This document shows, in pieces, positions 8,296 to 17,191 of a stretch of DNA of 64,000 nucleotides. The DNA lies in the NCBI RefSeq assembly GCF_000236035.1, contig NZ_JH393257.1, positions 656,472 through 720,471 of the forward strand. Reading direction: 5' to 3'. The translations under genes were made by a program, and so were the position numbers. This DNA comes from Vreelandella boliviensis LC1 (GTDB lineage Bacteria; Pseudomonadota; Gammaproteobacteria; Pseudomonadales; Halomonadaceae). Within the stretch, counting starts at the first letter, position 1, and each line of letters begins with the position of its first letter. The notes under the pieces are model-generated. The model did not search any database. It saw only the letters and a list, made by a program, of their open reading frames with translations, and was not told where the DNA came from.

Positions 8296-8414
8296 TTTCT
8301 TTTTTTCCATTTTTTTAAAATCCTGCTTTCAACCCAGATATAAAAAATGGCCACCCCACCAATCAGGATCGCCATCTTAATTATTTGATGAAACACTTCT
8401 TTAGCTTCATCCAC
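8292..8414 (-). CDS. Small single-pass membrane protein (40 aa), overlapping the downstream gene
   Basis: 40 codons beginning with GTG, preceded by GGGGGAAGG 4 nt upstream. The product starts VDEAKEVFHQ, has one transmembrane helix (MAILIGGVAIFYIWV) and a basic tail (KKWKKRK), so the C-terminus should be cytoplasmic. The TGA stop overlaps the ATG of the next gene, the layout of translational coupling. No family is recognised. Confidence 0.5.
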   Translation of the reverse strand: MDEAKEVFHQIIKMAILIGGVAIFYIWVESRILKKWKKRK

Positions 8415-8530
8415 AATGCCTTCCCCCTGAATACCATCTATCCACAACCCGTTGTGCTAGTTGGTACCCGTCCCTGTTTGCTTCAATTCGCGGCGCGCCC
8501 TCTCTACCCCGAGGCTTCTAAGTGATCCAC

Positions 8531-8836
8531 TCACAAAGCCTGCCGTGTTAAGTCGTGAAAGTGTACGCCAGTGGCTTTGATGACCGCGGTCATTGTGCGC
8601 AAGGTAGGGTTACCCTTAGGCGATAACGCGCGATACAGGCTTTCCCTTGATAGCTTGGCACGTTCAGCGACTACTGCCATTCCACCCTGAGCCTCCACTA
8701 CATGGCGAAGCGCCATAAGAAAGGCCGTTTCCCCACCTTCCTCATCTAGTTCATCAAATGCAGTGCGTAGATAATCGATAGCCATATCAGGATCTTCACG
8801 AAGCATGGTAATCACAGCATCATCATGGCTTTTCAT
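8531..8836 (-). CDS. HigA-type antitoxin with helix-turn-helix
   Basis: 101 residues. The C-terminal half contains an XRE-like helix-turn-helix (GGMAVVAERAKLSRESLYRALS) followed by GNPTLRTMTAVIKATG, the pattern of addiction-module antidote proteins of the HigA class. It would neutralise the adjacent RelE/ParE-family toxin and repress the operon. Its start overlaps the toxin stop by 4 nt. The toxin-first order is typical of higBA. Confidence 0.88.
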   Translation of the reverse strand: MKSHDDAVITMLREDPDMAIDYLRTAFDELDEEGGETAFLMALRHVVEAQGGMAVVAERAKLSRESLYRALSPKGNPTLRTMTAVIKATGVHFHDLTRQAL

Positions 8837-9165
8837 TTCTTCAACCTCTTACGGTAGTCCACTAAAAATGCCTTCGCCTGTTCAATATCAGCTTGCTGGC
8901 GTTTTTTAGTGCCCCCGGTTAATAGAAGAACCAACCGTCTCCCCACTTTAGCGTAATAGACGCGATAGCCTGGGCCATAGTCGATACGAAGCTCCATCAC
9001 ACCGTCGCCTACGCTTTTAGTATCGCCCGCATTACCGGCGACAAGCCGGTTAAGGCGCGTTAATACGCGCATAGCAGCCTGCCGATCTTTCGCCTTGGTA
9101 GCATCTAGCCAAGCTTGGAAGGGATCATGACCATCCACGGTCAAGTAATGCGAGAGTGACGTCAT
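8833..9165 (-). CDS. HigB-type toxin, RelE/ParE family
   Basis: 110 residues matching the addiction-module killer family: DPFQAWLDATKAKDRQAAMRV at the N-terminus, then GVMELRIDYGPGYRVYYAK and LVLLLTGGTKKRQQADIEQA, ending LVDYRKRLKK. Related HigB toxins cleave mRNA at the ribosome; the activity of this one is inferred. There is no clear ribosome site before the ATG, and an inverted repeat lies 8 nt upstream, so the transcript may be nearly leaderless. Confidence 0.9.
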   Translation of the reverse strand: MTSLSHYLTVDGHDPFQAWLDATKAKDRQAAMRVLTRLNRLVAGNAGDTKSVGDGVMELRIDYGPGYRVYYAKVGRRLVLLLTGGTKKRQQADIEQAKAFLVDYRKRLKK

Positions 9166-9173
9166 AAAAACAA

Positions 9174-9191
9174 TGTAGCCTAAAAGCTACA
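9174..9191 (-). promoter_or_regulatory. Inverted repeat, probable toxin-antitoxin operator
   Basis: TGTAGC and GCTACA arms are separated by 6 nt, just upstream of the toxin start codon. Location and symmetry fit the autoregulatory operator bound by HigA/HigBA. The function is inferred. Confidence 0.5.
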
Positions 9192-9273
9192 ATCTTGCAG
9201 GCGTCAACTAATATATTTGTGCTGGTGCGACCAAAACGCGACCAAAGGAAAGAAATAGAGGAATAACAGACAC

Positions 9274-9295
9274 AAAAAAAGGCGCCTAAGCGCCT
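9274..9295 (-). terminator. Rho-independent terminator downstream of tRNA-Leu
   Basis: On the minus strand, AGGCGC, a 4-nt loop and GCGCCT are followed by seven T. It lies 12 nt past the CCA end of the tRNA gene and separates it from the toxin-antitoxin operon. Confidence 0.85.
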
Positions 9296-9306
9296 GATTT
9301 TAAAGA

Positions 9307-9393
9307 TGGTGCCGGTAGCCAGACTCGAACTGGCACACCCGTAAAGGCGGCGGATTTTGAATCCGCTGCGTCTACCAATTCCGCCATACCGGC
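9307..9393 (-). tRNA. tRNA-Leu (anticodon CAA)
   Basis: The minus strand folds as a class II tRNA: acceptor GCCGGTA pairing with TACCGGC, D arm with AATTGGTAGACGC, anticodon stem GCGGA/TCCGC with loop TTCAAAA (anticodon CAA, reads UUG), a long variable arm and the TTCGAGT T-loop. CCA is encoded. It borders an accessory patch (7218-9306) on its 3' side, a classic integration position, although no integrase is present. Confidence 0.96.
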
Positions 9394-9507
9394 AATGGAT
9401 GCGCATTATACGTAATTAACGAGGTAGGTCAATCACATTGACTGACTTTATCCAGCCAAAGCGCTATCCTATGCCGCCTGTTTGATCAACGTTAAGAGCC
9501 ATTACCC

Positions 9508-10524
9508 ATGCAGCGCGCGGATTTTCATTACGAGCTACCCGACGAGTTAATTGCTCGCTACCCTTCAGAGCAGCGTAGCGACTGCCGTTTGCTGTGCGTG
9601 GATGGCCAGAGCGGTGCGTTGGAACATCGCCGTTTTCCTGATTTGCTTGAGCTCTTAGAGCCGGGCGACCTGCTGGTGTTTAACGACACCCGGGTGATTC
9701 CCGCGCGTCTGCATGGCCATAAGGCCAGCGGCGGCAAGGTAGAGATGCTGCTTGAGCGGCCGCTGGATGCCCACCGTGGCTTGGCGCATATCCGCTCGAG
9801 CAAATCGCCGAAGCCCGGCACCGAGCTAATTTTCGAAGGTGATGTTCACGCCATCGTAGAAGGTCGCCGTGATGCGCTGTTCGAGCTGCGCTTTTTAGGC
9901 GATACGCCGATGATCGCGCTGCTGGAAAAGCACGGTCATATGCCGCTGCCGCCTTATATTACCCGCGAAGACGAGCTCAGCGACCGTGAGCGCTACCAGA
10001 CGGTTTACGCGCGGCGAGACGGCGCGGTGGCGGCGCCTACCGCAGGGCTGCATTTTGATCAACCGCTGCTGGATGCGCTGGCGGATAAAGGCATTAATCG
10101 CGCTTTTGTTACCCTGCACGTGGGCGCGGGCACTTTTCAGCCGGTGCGCGTCGACAACATCCTTGAACACCATATGCACAGCGAGTGGATTGAGGTCACG
10201 GAAGCCACCTGCCAGCAGGTGCGCGAGACCCTGGCAGCAGGCAAGCGGGTGGTGGCAGTGGGCACCACCAGCGTGCGCTGCCTGGAAAGCGCCTGCATGA
10301 AAAGCAGCGATGGGCAGATCGCACCTTACAGCGGCGATACCGACATTTTTATCTATCCCGGTTACCAGTGGCGCTGCGTGGATGCTTTAATTACCAACTT
10401 CCATTTGCCTGAATCGACGCTGCTGATGCTGGTCTCCTCTTTTGTGGGATATGACACCATCATGCATGCCTATCAACGGGCAGTGGCCGAGCGCTATGCG
10501 TTTTTTAGCTATGGCGATGCCATG

Positions 10525-10539
<15 letters not shown>
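9508..10539 (+). CDS. queA: S-adenosylmethionine:tRNA ribosyltransferase-isomerase
   Basis: 343 residues, close to the usual ~350. The start [20 protein letters not shown] and the motifs [33 protein letters not shown] and [10 protein letters not shown] are QueA hallmarks. It transfers and isomerises the ribosyl part of AdoMet onto preQ1 at wobble position 34, giving epoxyqueuosine, in the cytoplasm. It lies directly upstream of tgt, the preceding enzyme of the pathway, on the same strand. A 22-bp degenerate duplication of its 3' end (10525-10568) includes the stop codon. Confidence 0.97.
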
Positions 10540-11745
<1,206 letters not shown>

Positions 11746-11748
11746 TCG

Positions 11749-11772
11749 CCACGCGCCTTGGCGCGTGGTTTA
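11749..11772 (+). terminator. Hairpin after tgt, probable terminator
   Basis: A 9-bp perfect stem, CCACGCGCC / GGCGCGTGG with a 2-nt gap (so a slightly shorter stem in RNA), is followed by TTT only. The T-run is short, so termination may be partial. Degenerate ~15-bp repeats (variants of gccatgttttaaaaa) follow up to the yajC ribosome site. Confidence 0.55.
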
Positions 11773-11883
11773 AACTGCTTGGCTATGTTTTTAAAAGCCA
11801 TGTTTTAAAAACCATGCTTTTTAAGCTTTATTAAACCTAAGCTTTTCTAACCCAGACGTTTTCTAACTCAGGAGTTCTCTGTA

Positions 11884-12210
11884 ATGCTGGATTTCTTCAT
11901 CTCACCAGCCCATGCCCAAGAAGCCGCCGCTGGCGGTGGTATTGCGCAAATCGTCATGCTGGTCGGCTTCGTGCTGATTTTCTATTTCCTGTTGTGGCGC
12001 CCGCAGGCCAAGCGCGCTAAGCAGCACAAGCAACTGGTCACCAATTTAGACAAAGGCGATGAGATCGTCATTGGCGGCGGTTTGGTGGGTCGTATCACTA
12101 AAGTGAGCGACGAATTCCTGACCATCGAGATCTCTGAAGGCACCGAAGTTAACGTGCAGAAGAACGCCGTTGCCGCCGTACTGCCTAAAGGCACCATCAA
12201 GTCCATCTGA
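11884..12210 (+). CDS. yajC: Preprotein translocase accessory subunit YajC
   Basis: 108 residues with one membrane helix (IVMLVGFVLIFYFLLW) followed by the conserved RPQAKRAKQHKQLV and the GDEIVIGGGLVGRITKVSDE region. YajC associates with SecDF in the inner membrane. AGGAG lies about 8 nt upstream of the ATG. It heads the yajC-secD-secF operon, the usual gammaproteobacterial order after queA-tgt. Confidence 0.96.
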   Translation: MLDFFISPAHAQEAAAGGGIAQIVMLVGFVLIFYFLLWRPQAKRAKQHKQLVTNLDKGDEIVIGGGLVGRITKVSDEFLTIEISEGTEVNVQKNAVAAVLPKGTIKSI

Positions 12211-12220
12211 ACCGTGTAAT

Positions 12221-12258
12221 ACCCCTGCCGAGCCAGTGCCAGCCACCCCGGCAGGGGT
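12221..12258 (+). other. 10-bp perfect inverted repeat between yajC and secD
   Basis: ACCCCTGCCG at 12221 and CGGCAGGGGT at 12249 form a strong stem with an 18-nt loop and no T-run. In the mRNA it would separate yajC from secD. It could act as an RNA-stability or processing element, or a weak attenuator. Confidence 0.55.
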
Positions 12259-12342
12259 GACATGGTATGAATGATGGTGAACTTTGCTGTGCACGGCGTG
12301 CCCGTGCATAGCATTCCGTTTGTAATTGAAGGCAGGGCTTGC

Positions 12343-14196
12343 ATGCTCAACCGTTACCCCCTGTGGAAGTATCTGCTGATACTGGTCGTCCTGGTGGTTG
12401 GCCTTATCTACTCGCTTCCCAATCTATTCCCCGAAGATCCCGCCATCCAAATTAGCAGCGCACAAGGCGACTCGCTGGATGCGCGTCAGATAGACCGCGT
12501 TGAAACCGCCCTCAGCGAAAACGATATTGAGATCAAAGCCCTCGAAGAAGAGAACGGGCAGTGGTTAATTCGTTTGCGCCACGACGACGATCAACTTCTT
12601 GCACGCGACATTGCCGCTGACCTTTTAGGCAATGATGCAACGGTAGCGCTAAACCTCGCCGAAGCAACGCCCGAATGGCTACAGGCATTCTCTGCTTCCC
12701 CCATGACGTTGGGCCTTGATTTGCGTGGTGGTGTGCACTTCCTGCTCGAAGTGGACATGGACGCTGCGCTTACCCAACGCCTGGAAGTTAACGCCAGCGC
12801 CATGCGTGAGCTGCTGCGCAGTGAGCGACTTCGCTACCGCAACACCGAGGTCGAAGAGCGCACGCTGTCGATCGATTTTGCCAGCAGCGAAGACCGCGAT
12901 ACGGCGCGTAGTCTAATCAGTCGTGACTTCCCTGATTTTGAATACAGCAGCGAGGGCGATGGTCGCGCCTCAACGCTGGTGATGACGCTTAGCGATCAAT
13001 CGGTCAGCGAAATTCAGGACTACGCGATCAACCAGAACTTGACCACCCTGCGCAACCGGGTTAACGAACTGGGTGTGGCTGAGCCCATGGTGCAGCGCCA
13101 GGGGCCCAACCAAATCGTCGTGGAACTGCCAGGTGTTCAAGACACCGTGGCGGCCAAGCGTATTGTCGGTGCAACCGCGAACCTGGAATTCCGCCTGGAA
13201 GCGCGCAACGACACGCCGGATAACGAAACGGAAACCCTCACCTTTCGTAATGAACCAGCGCGCTCGGCTGAGCTAATGCGCGATGTAATTATTACCGGCG
13301 ATAGCGTTTCCAGCGCCAGCAACAGCTTCGATGAAAATGGCCGCCCACAGGTCAACATCAATCTGGATGGCACCGGCGGCACGCTGATGAACCGCGCTAC
13401 GCGCACCAATATTGGCCGCAATATGGCGGTGCTGTTTATCGAGCACAAAAGCGAAGACACCGTGGTAGTCGACCCGGAAACGGGTGAAGAAACCATTGAG
13501 CGCGAGCCTTACGTTGAGCGCGGCCTGATTAGCCTGGCGACGATTCAAAGCGCCCTGGGTAATAGCTTCCGGATCACCGGTTTAGACTCGCCAACGGAAG
13601 CCGCTGAACTTGCGCTGCTACTTCGTTCTGGCTCCCTTGCAGCCCCCATCTACTTCGTGCAAGAGCGCACGATTGGGCCAAGCCTGGGCGCTGAAAACAT
13701 TGAACGTGGTCTACTGTCAGTACAGATTGGTCTGTTGCTGGTCGTGCTGTTTATGCTGGTGCGTTACAAGGTGTTTGGTGTGTTTGCCAACATTGCCCTA
13801 GCGCTGAACTTAACGCTGCTGGTCGCAGTAATGTCGATGCTAGGCGCCACACTGACACTACCTGGCATTGCCGGTATCGTGCTGACGTTGGGCATGGCGG
13901 TGGACGCCAACGTGCTGATTTTTGAGCGAATACGCGAAGAGCTGCGTAACGGCATGTCGGTTCAGCAAGCGATCCAAGCCGGTTATGAGCGCGCCTTTAC
14001 CTCTATCGTCGACGCCAACATCACCACGCTGCTGGTGGCCGTTATCCTGTTCTCAATTGGCTCCGGTCCGGTTAAAGGGTTTGCCGTCACGCTCTCTATC
14101 GGTATTTTGACGTCGCTGTTCACCGCATTGATGGTGACCCGTGCCATGGTCAATTTGACCTATGGTAGCAAACCCGTCAAAAAACTATTGATTTGA
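12343..14196 (+). CDS. secD: Protein translocase subunit SecD
   Basis: 617 residues from the ATG at 12343 (AGGG 7 nt upstream), starting MLNRYPLWKYLLILVVLVVG, with the E. coli SecD length. An N-terminal membrane helix is followed by a large periplasmic domain with the P1 motif MTLGLDLRGGVHFLLEV, and then a C-terminal RND-like block of five helices with GMAVDANVLIFERIREELRNG. SecDF uses the proton motive force to pull secreted proteins into the periplasm. Confidence 0.97.
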   Translation: MLNRYPLWKYLLILVVLVVGLIYSLPNLFPEDPAIQISSAQGDSLDARQIDRVETALSENDIEIKALEEENGQWLIRLRHDDDQLLARDIAADLLGNDATVALNLAEATPEWLQAFSASPMTLGLDLRGGVHFLLEVDMDAALTQRLEVNASAMRELLRSERLRYRNTEVEERTLSIDFASSEDRDTARSLISRDFPDFEYSSEGDGRASTLVMTLSDQSVSEIQDYAINQNLTTLRNRVNELGVAEPMVQRQGPNQIVVELPGVQDTVAAKRIVGATANLEFRLEARNDTPDNETETLTFRNEPARSAELMRDVIITGDSVSSASNSFDENGRPQVNINLDGTGGTLMNRATRTNIGRNMAVLFIEHKSEDTVVVDPETGEETIEREPYVERGLISLATIQSALGNSFRITGLDSPTEAAELALLLRSGSLAAPIYFVQERTIGPSLGAENIERGLLSVQIGLLLVVLFMLVRYKVFGVFANIALALNLTLLVAVMSMLGATLTLPGIAGIVLTLGMAVDANVLIFERIREELRNGMSVQQAIQAGYERAFTSIVDANITTLLVAVILFSIGSGPVKGFAVTLSIGILTSLFTALMVTRAMVNLTYGSKPVKKLLI

Positions 14197-14247
14197 AATT
14201 CATGGATTTGAAATGCAGGGATTTAAAGAGCATGAATTTGAACCACG
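14188..14247. repeat. Four degenerate 15-bp tandem units spanning the secD stop
   Basis: Units start at 14188, 14203, 14218 and 14233, each of the form NNGATTTGAAATNCA or a close variant. The first unit contains the last two codons and the TGA of secD. The array fills the secD-secF spacer. Confidence 0.8.
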
Positions 14248-14275
14248 TGCTTAGCCCAGAACTTAAGAGGTGGTA

Positions 14276-15202
14276 ATGAAACCCCTATCACAGCTGCAAA
14301 TCGACTTTATGGGACGGCGCAACATTGCGTTTGTCGTCTCCGCTGTGCTACTGATCGTGTCGATTGGCGCCATCGTGTTCCAGCAGCTCAATCTGGGCCT
14401 GGATTTTACCGGCGGCACACTCGTAGAGGTGCGCTACGGCGCTGCGCCTTCGTTAGATGCTATTCGAGTATTACTCGAAGAGAGCGGCTTCCAAGATGTC
14501 TCCGTACAGACTTTCGGGGCGTCAACCGAGGTATTAATCCGGCTCCAACAGGCGTTTGATGCCGATGTAGGCGGTGAGGTCGTCAACCTACTGCGCTCCA
14601 GTGGTGATAGCGTAAACCTTGTTCGCTCTGAATTCGTTGGCTCCCAAGTGGGCGACCAGCTACGTGATCAAAGCGGCCTTGGCCTGCTGGTAGCACTCGG
14701 CGTGGTGATGCTTTACGTTGCCTTCCGCTTCCAGTACAAGTTTGCGATCGGCGCACTGTTGGCGTTGCTGCACGATGTACTGATTGTAGTAGGCGTTTTC
14801 GCGCTATTTCAGCTCGATTTCGACCTCACCGTGCTGGCGGCCATCCTGGCGGTTATCGGTTATTCGCTGAATGACACTATCGTGGTTTACGACCGAGTCC
14901 GCGAAGCAATTCGCACCTCGCGCATCGACGATATGCCGCAGATCTTCAACGAAGCGATTAACGCTACGCTCTCGCGCACCCTGGCAACCTCGGGCACCAC
15001 CATTCTGGTACTGCTCGCGCTGCTACTGCTGGGCGGCGATATGATTGAGAACTTCGCCATTGCGCTGCTGGTCGGTATCGTTGTGGGTACCTTCTCGTCT
15101 ATCTACATTGCGGCAGCACTGTTGCTACCGCTGAAACTCTCGCGGGAAGATTTGATTCCCACCAAGAAAGAGCTCGATGAAGAAGAGGAAGAGCTGCCTT
15201 AA
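14276..15202 (+). CDS. secF: Protein translocase subunit SecF
   Basis: 308 residues from the ATG at 14276, which has GAGGTGG just upstream; an in-frame GTG at 14270 falls inside that ribosome site. Motifs are the SecF signature LGLDFTGGTLVEVRY, and GYSLNDTIVVYDRVREAIR plus NATLSRTLATSGTTILVLLAL in the C-terminal membrane block. It pairs with SecD. The tail is very acidic (ELDEEEEELP). Confidence 0.97.
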   Translation: MKPLSQLQIDFMGRRNIAFVVSAVLLIVSIGAIVFQQLNLGLDFTGGTLVEVRYGAAPSLDAIRVLLEESGFQDVSVQTFGASTEVLIRLQQAFDADVGGEVVNLLRSSGDSVNLVRSEFVGSQVGDQLRDQSGLGLLVALGVVMLYVAFRFQYKFAIGALLALLHDVLIVVGVFALFQLDFDLTVLAAILAVIGYSLNDTIVVYDRVREAIRTSRIDDMPQIFNEAINATLSRTLATSGTTILVLLALLLLGGDMIENFAIALLVGIVVGTFSSIYIAAALLLPLKLSREDLIPTKKELDEEEEELP

Positions 15203-15240
15203 CGGCGCCTCTCTCTGCTCAACCCGTTTCTTCTGCCCAC

Positions 15241-15279
15241 AAAAATGCCCCTGCTGGTTTCCCAGCAGGGGCATTTTTT
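15241..15279. terminator. Bidirectional terminator between secF and the suhB-like gene
   Basis: AAAAATGCCCCTGCTGG, a TTT loop and CCAGCAGGGGCATTTTTT form a perfect 12-bp GC-rich core stem flanked by A- and T-runs. It can terminate the convergent secF and suhB-like transcripts. Confidence 0.92.
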
Positions 15280-15324
15280 ATTCGCCGCAAATATTCGCCA
15301 CAAAGACGACTTAATTAGCGCTGT

Positions 15325-16119
15325 TTAGAAGTGCGGCGTTAGCTGCTTGGTCAACGCTTTGTAGAGACGCGGCCCAGCAGCCATTAACTGCCCTTCCACT
15401 TTCACCGTGGGCTGGCCATCCGGGGTCCCCATCAGTGCGCCCGCCTCTTTCAAGAACAGCGTACCCACCTGCATATCCTGCTCTTCCAGACCGAGTACGA
15501 AGGCGCTATCGACGCGGCCACAGGCCAGTTCGCATAGATCCAATAGCCCACAGCCCGTCGCCATCAGGTTTTCTACCTGAGGAGCAAGCTGCTGAGAAAC
15601 GGTTAAATAGGCAGGTAGATTGCGCGGGCGCAGCCATACTTCCGGTAAGCTCATGGCCATACGCGTACCGCTGATGGCGGTAGGCTTGCTAACGCGCATA
15701 CGCTTGTCGTTGTGCTGGGCGCCGCGGCCGCGGCTGGCAATATACTCGTCGTCAGCGAACGGGCAGATAATCACTGCGTGCTCGGGGCGACCTTTGATAA
15801 GACACACCACTGAGAGTGCAAAGCCCTTACCGGCAACGGCTAAATTGGAGTAGCCGTGCATCGGTTCAATTTTCCAGACGATATCCGCGCCTTCACCTTC
15901 ACCGGCGCGATGCGGGGTGAAGCGGCCGGTAACACCGTGCTGGGGATAACCGCGTTCCAACTGCTGAACAATCGTCGCTTCGGCCTTGCGCGCTGTCTCA
16001 TCGAGCAGGCGATCAAGGTTAAATTCATCGTGTGCGTTTTCAATACGCTCGCGTACGCGCAGGAAGTGTTCAACGGCGCTGCGCGCAGCGCGCAGCGTAA
16101 ATTGGACCATCGGATTCAT
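15325..16119 (-). CDS. suhB: SuhB-like inositol monophosphatase-family protein with degraded active site
   Basis: 264 residues, aligning end to end with SuhB (MNPMVQFTLRAARSAVEHFL...; YPQHGV; FALSVVCLIKGRPEHAVI; ASRGRGAQHND; LMATGCGLLDLCELACGRVD). The metal-binding residues are mostly gone. The ITEESG glutamates are replaced by VTGRFT (R66-F67), and the DPLDGTTN motif reads EPMHGYSN (E85, H88, Y90-S91). The third-site aspartate (D215, EEQDMQVG) remains. Phosphatase activity is therefore unlikely. In E. coli SuhB also works as a Nus factor in rRNA antitermination, independent of catalysis. The neighbouring trmJ-iscR synteny marks this gene as the suhB orthologue, so a purely structural or transcriptional role is the best guess. 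Confidence 0.85.
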   Translation of the reverse strand: MNPMVQFTLRAARSAVEHFLRVRERIENAHDEFNLDRLLDETARKAEATIVQQLERGYPQHGVTGRFTPHRAGEGEGADIVWKIEPMHGYSNLAVAGKGFALSVVCLIKGRPEHAVIICPFADDEYIASRGRGAQHNDKRMRVSKPTAISGTRMAMSLPEVWLRPRNLPAYLTVSQQLAPQVENLMATGCGLLDLCELACGRVDSAFVLGLEEQDMQVGTLFLKEAGALMGTPDGQPTVKVEGQLMAAGPRLYKALTKQLTPHF

Positions 16120-16288
16120 GGTTGGGCCTTGTCACAGTGATGTTAAAGAACGGGTAATAATAAATGGGCGCAATTAGCCGCCAGTGGCGCGTAATTCTAG
16201 CAGACCGCTCTCGGGCATGCCATCGACTCATGCTAGACTGCGCGCTTTACGCGATAATAAACACCTTCTTTATTCACCGAGCCTTATC

Positions 16289-17041
16289 ATGCTTGAGCGC
16301 ATTCGCATTGTTCTTATCGGCACCAGCCATCCTGGCAACATCGGCGGCGTAGCACGCGCCATGCACAATATGGGCCTGGCAGATTTAGCCCTCGTTGCCC
16401 CCCGCTGTGAAGTGATTGCCCAGGACAGCATATCTCGTGCGTCCGGCGCTGATCACCTCCTTCATCAAGTCAGCTTGCATGCCACACTGGAAGAGGCGGT
16501 GGCTGATTGCACCCTGGCCGTGGGCGCCAGTGCGCGCTCGCGTACTCTGCCCTGGCCAATGCTCTCACCGCGGGAGTTAGCTGACCGGCTGCCCGCCGAG
16601 TGCCAGCCCGAAGGCTGCCGCGTGGCGCTGGTGTTTGGCCGCGAAGACAGCGGCCTGACGAATGCCGAGTTGCAGCGCTGCCACGCCCACGTGCATATTC
16701 CCACCAACGCTGATTTTAGCTCGCTCAATTTGGCCGCAGCGGTTCAGGTGCTTGCCTATGAATGTCGTATGGCATGGCTAAGCCAAGCTGATGCGCCTGC
16801 AGCCGTAGCAAGTGATGACGGTGAGTTGGCAACGCATGCCGAACTTGAGCGCTACTTTGAGCATTTAGAGCGCACGCTGATTGGTATCGATTTCCACGAC
16901 CCCGACCAGCCGCGGCAGCTAATGGCGAGACTGCGCCGCTTGTACCTGCGCGCCCGCCCTGAGCGTATGGAAATGAATATTTTGCGCGGGATTCTGTCGG
17001 CCACTGAAAAGGCCGCGAACACCAAGCCACCCAAGCCGTAA
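16289..17041 (+). CDS. trmJ: tRNA (cytidine/uridine-2'-O-)-methyltransferase TrmJ
   Basis: 250 residues from the ATG at 16289, starting MLERIRIVLIGTSHPGNIGG. It shows SPOUT-fold motifs: N-terminal TSHPGNIGGVARAMHNMGL, the middle VALVFGREDSGLTNAEL and the knot region IPTNADFSSLNLAAAVQVLAY. It methylates the ribose at position 32 of tRNA. The gene is divergent from the suhB-like gene and upstream of cysE. Confidence 0.95.
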   Translation: MLERIRIVLIGTSHPGNIGGVARAMHNMGLADLALVAPRCEVIAQDSISRASGADHLLHQVSLHATLEEAVADCTLAVGASARSRTLPWPMLSPRELADRLPAECQPEGCRVALVFGREDSGLTNAELQRCHAHVHIPTNADFSSLNLAAAVQVLAYECRMAWLSQADAPAAVASDDGELATHAELERYFEHLERTLIGIDFHDPDQPRQLMARLRRLYLRARPERMEMNILRGILSATEKAANTKPPKP

Positions 17042-17191
17042 CTTATTAGGCTGGAAACGCTAAACTTGAAGTTGATGCTGCGCGCCCCAACTTCACTATT
17101 CTGCTAACGTTATTCCCTGATTGATATTTCAAGACCCCCGTTCTGATATCTCAATAGTTAGACGCCGCCCTTTAACGCCAAGGATCACCTC

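Noticed and set aside
7218-9306. Prophage or integrative element
   Set aside because: No integrase, transposase, phage structural gene or paired attachment site is present; only an accessory patch can be supported.
9125-9406. Open frame running through the tRNA-Leu gene on the minus strand
   Set aside because: It is covered by the tRNA and the start of the toxin gene, and its translation has no recognisable features.
17067-17095. Hairpin TGAAGTTG/CAACTTCA between trmJ and cysE as a terminator
   Set aside because: No T-run follows and the loop is long; evidence for termination is too weak.
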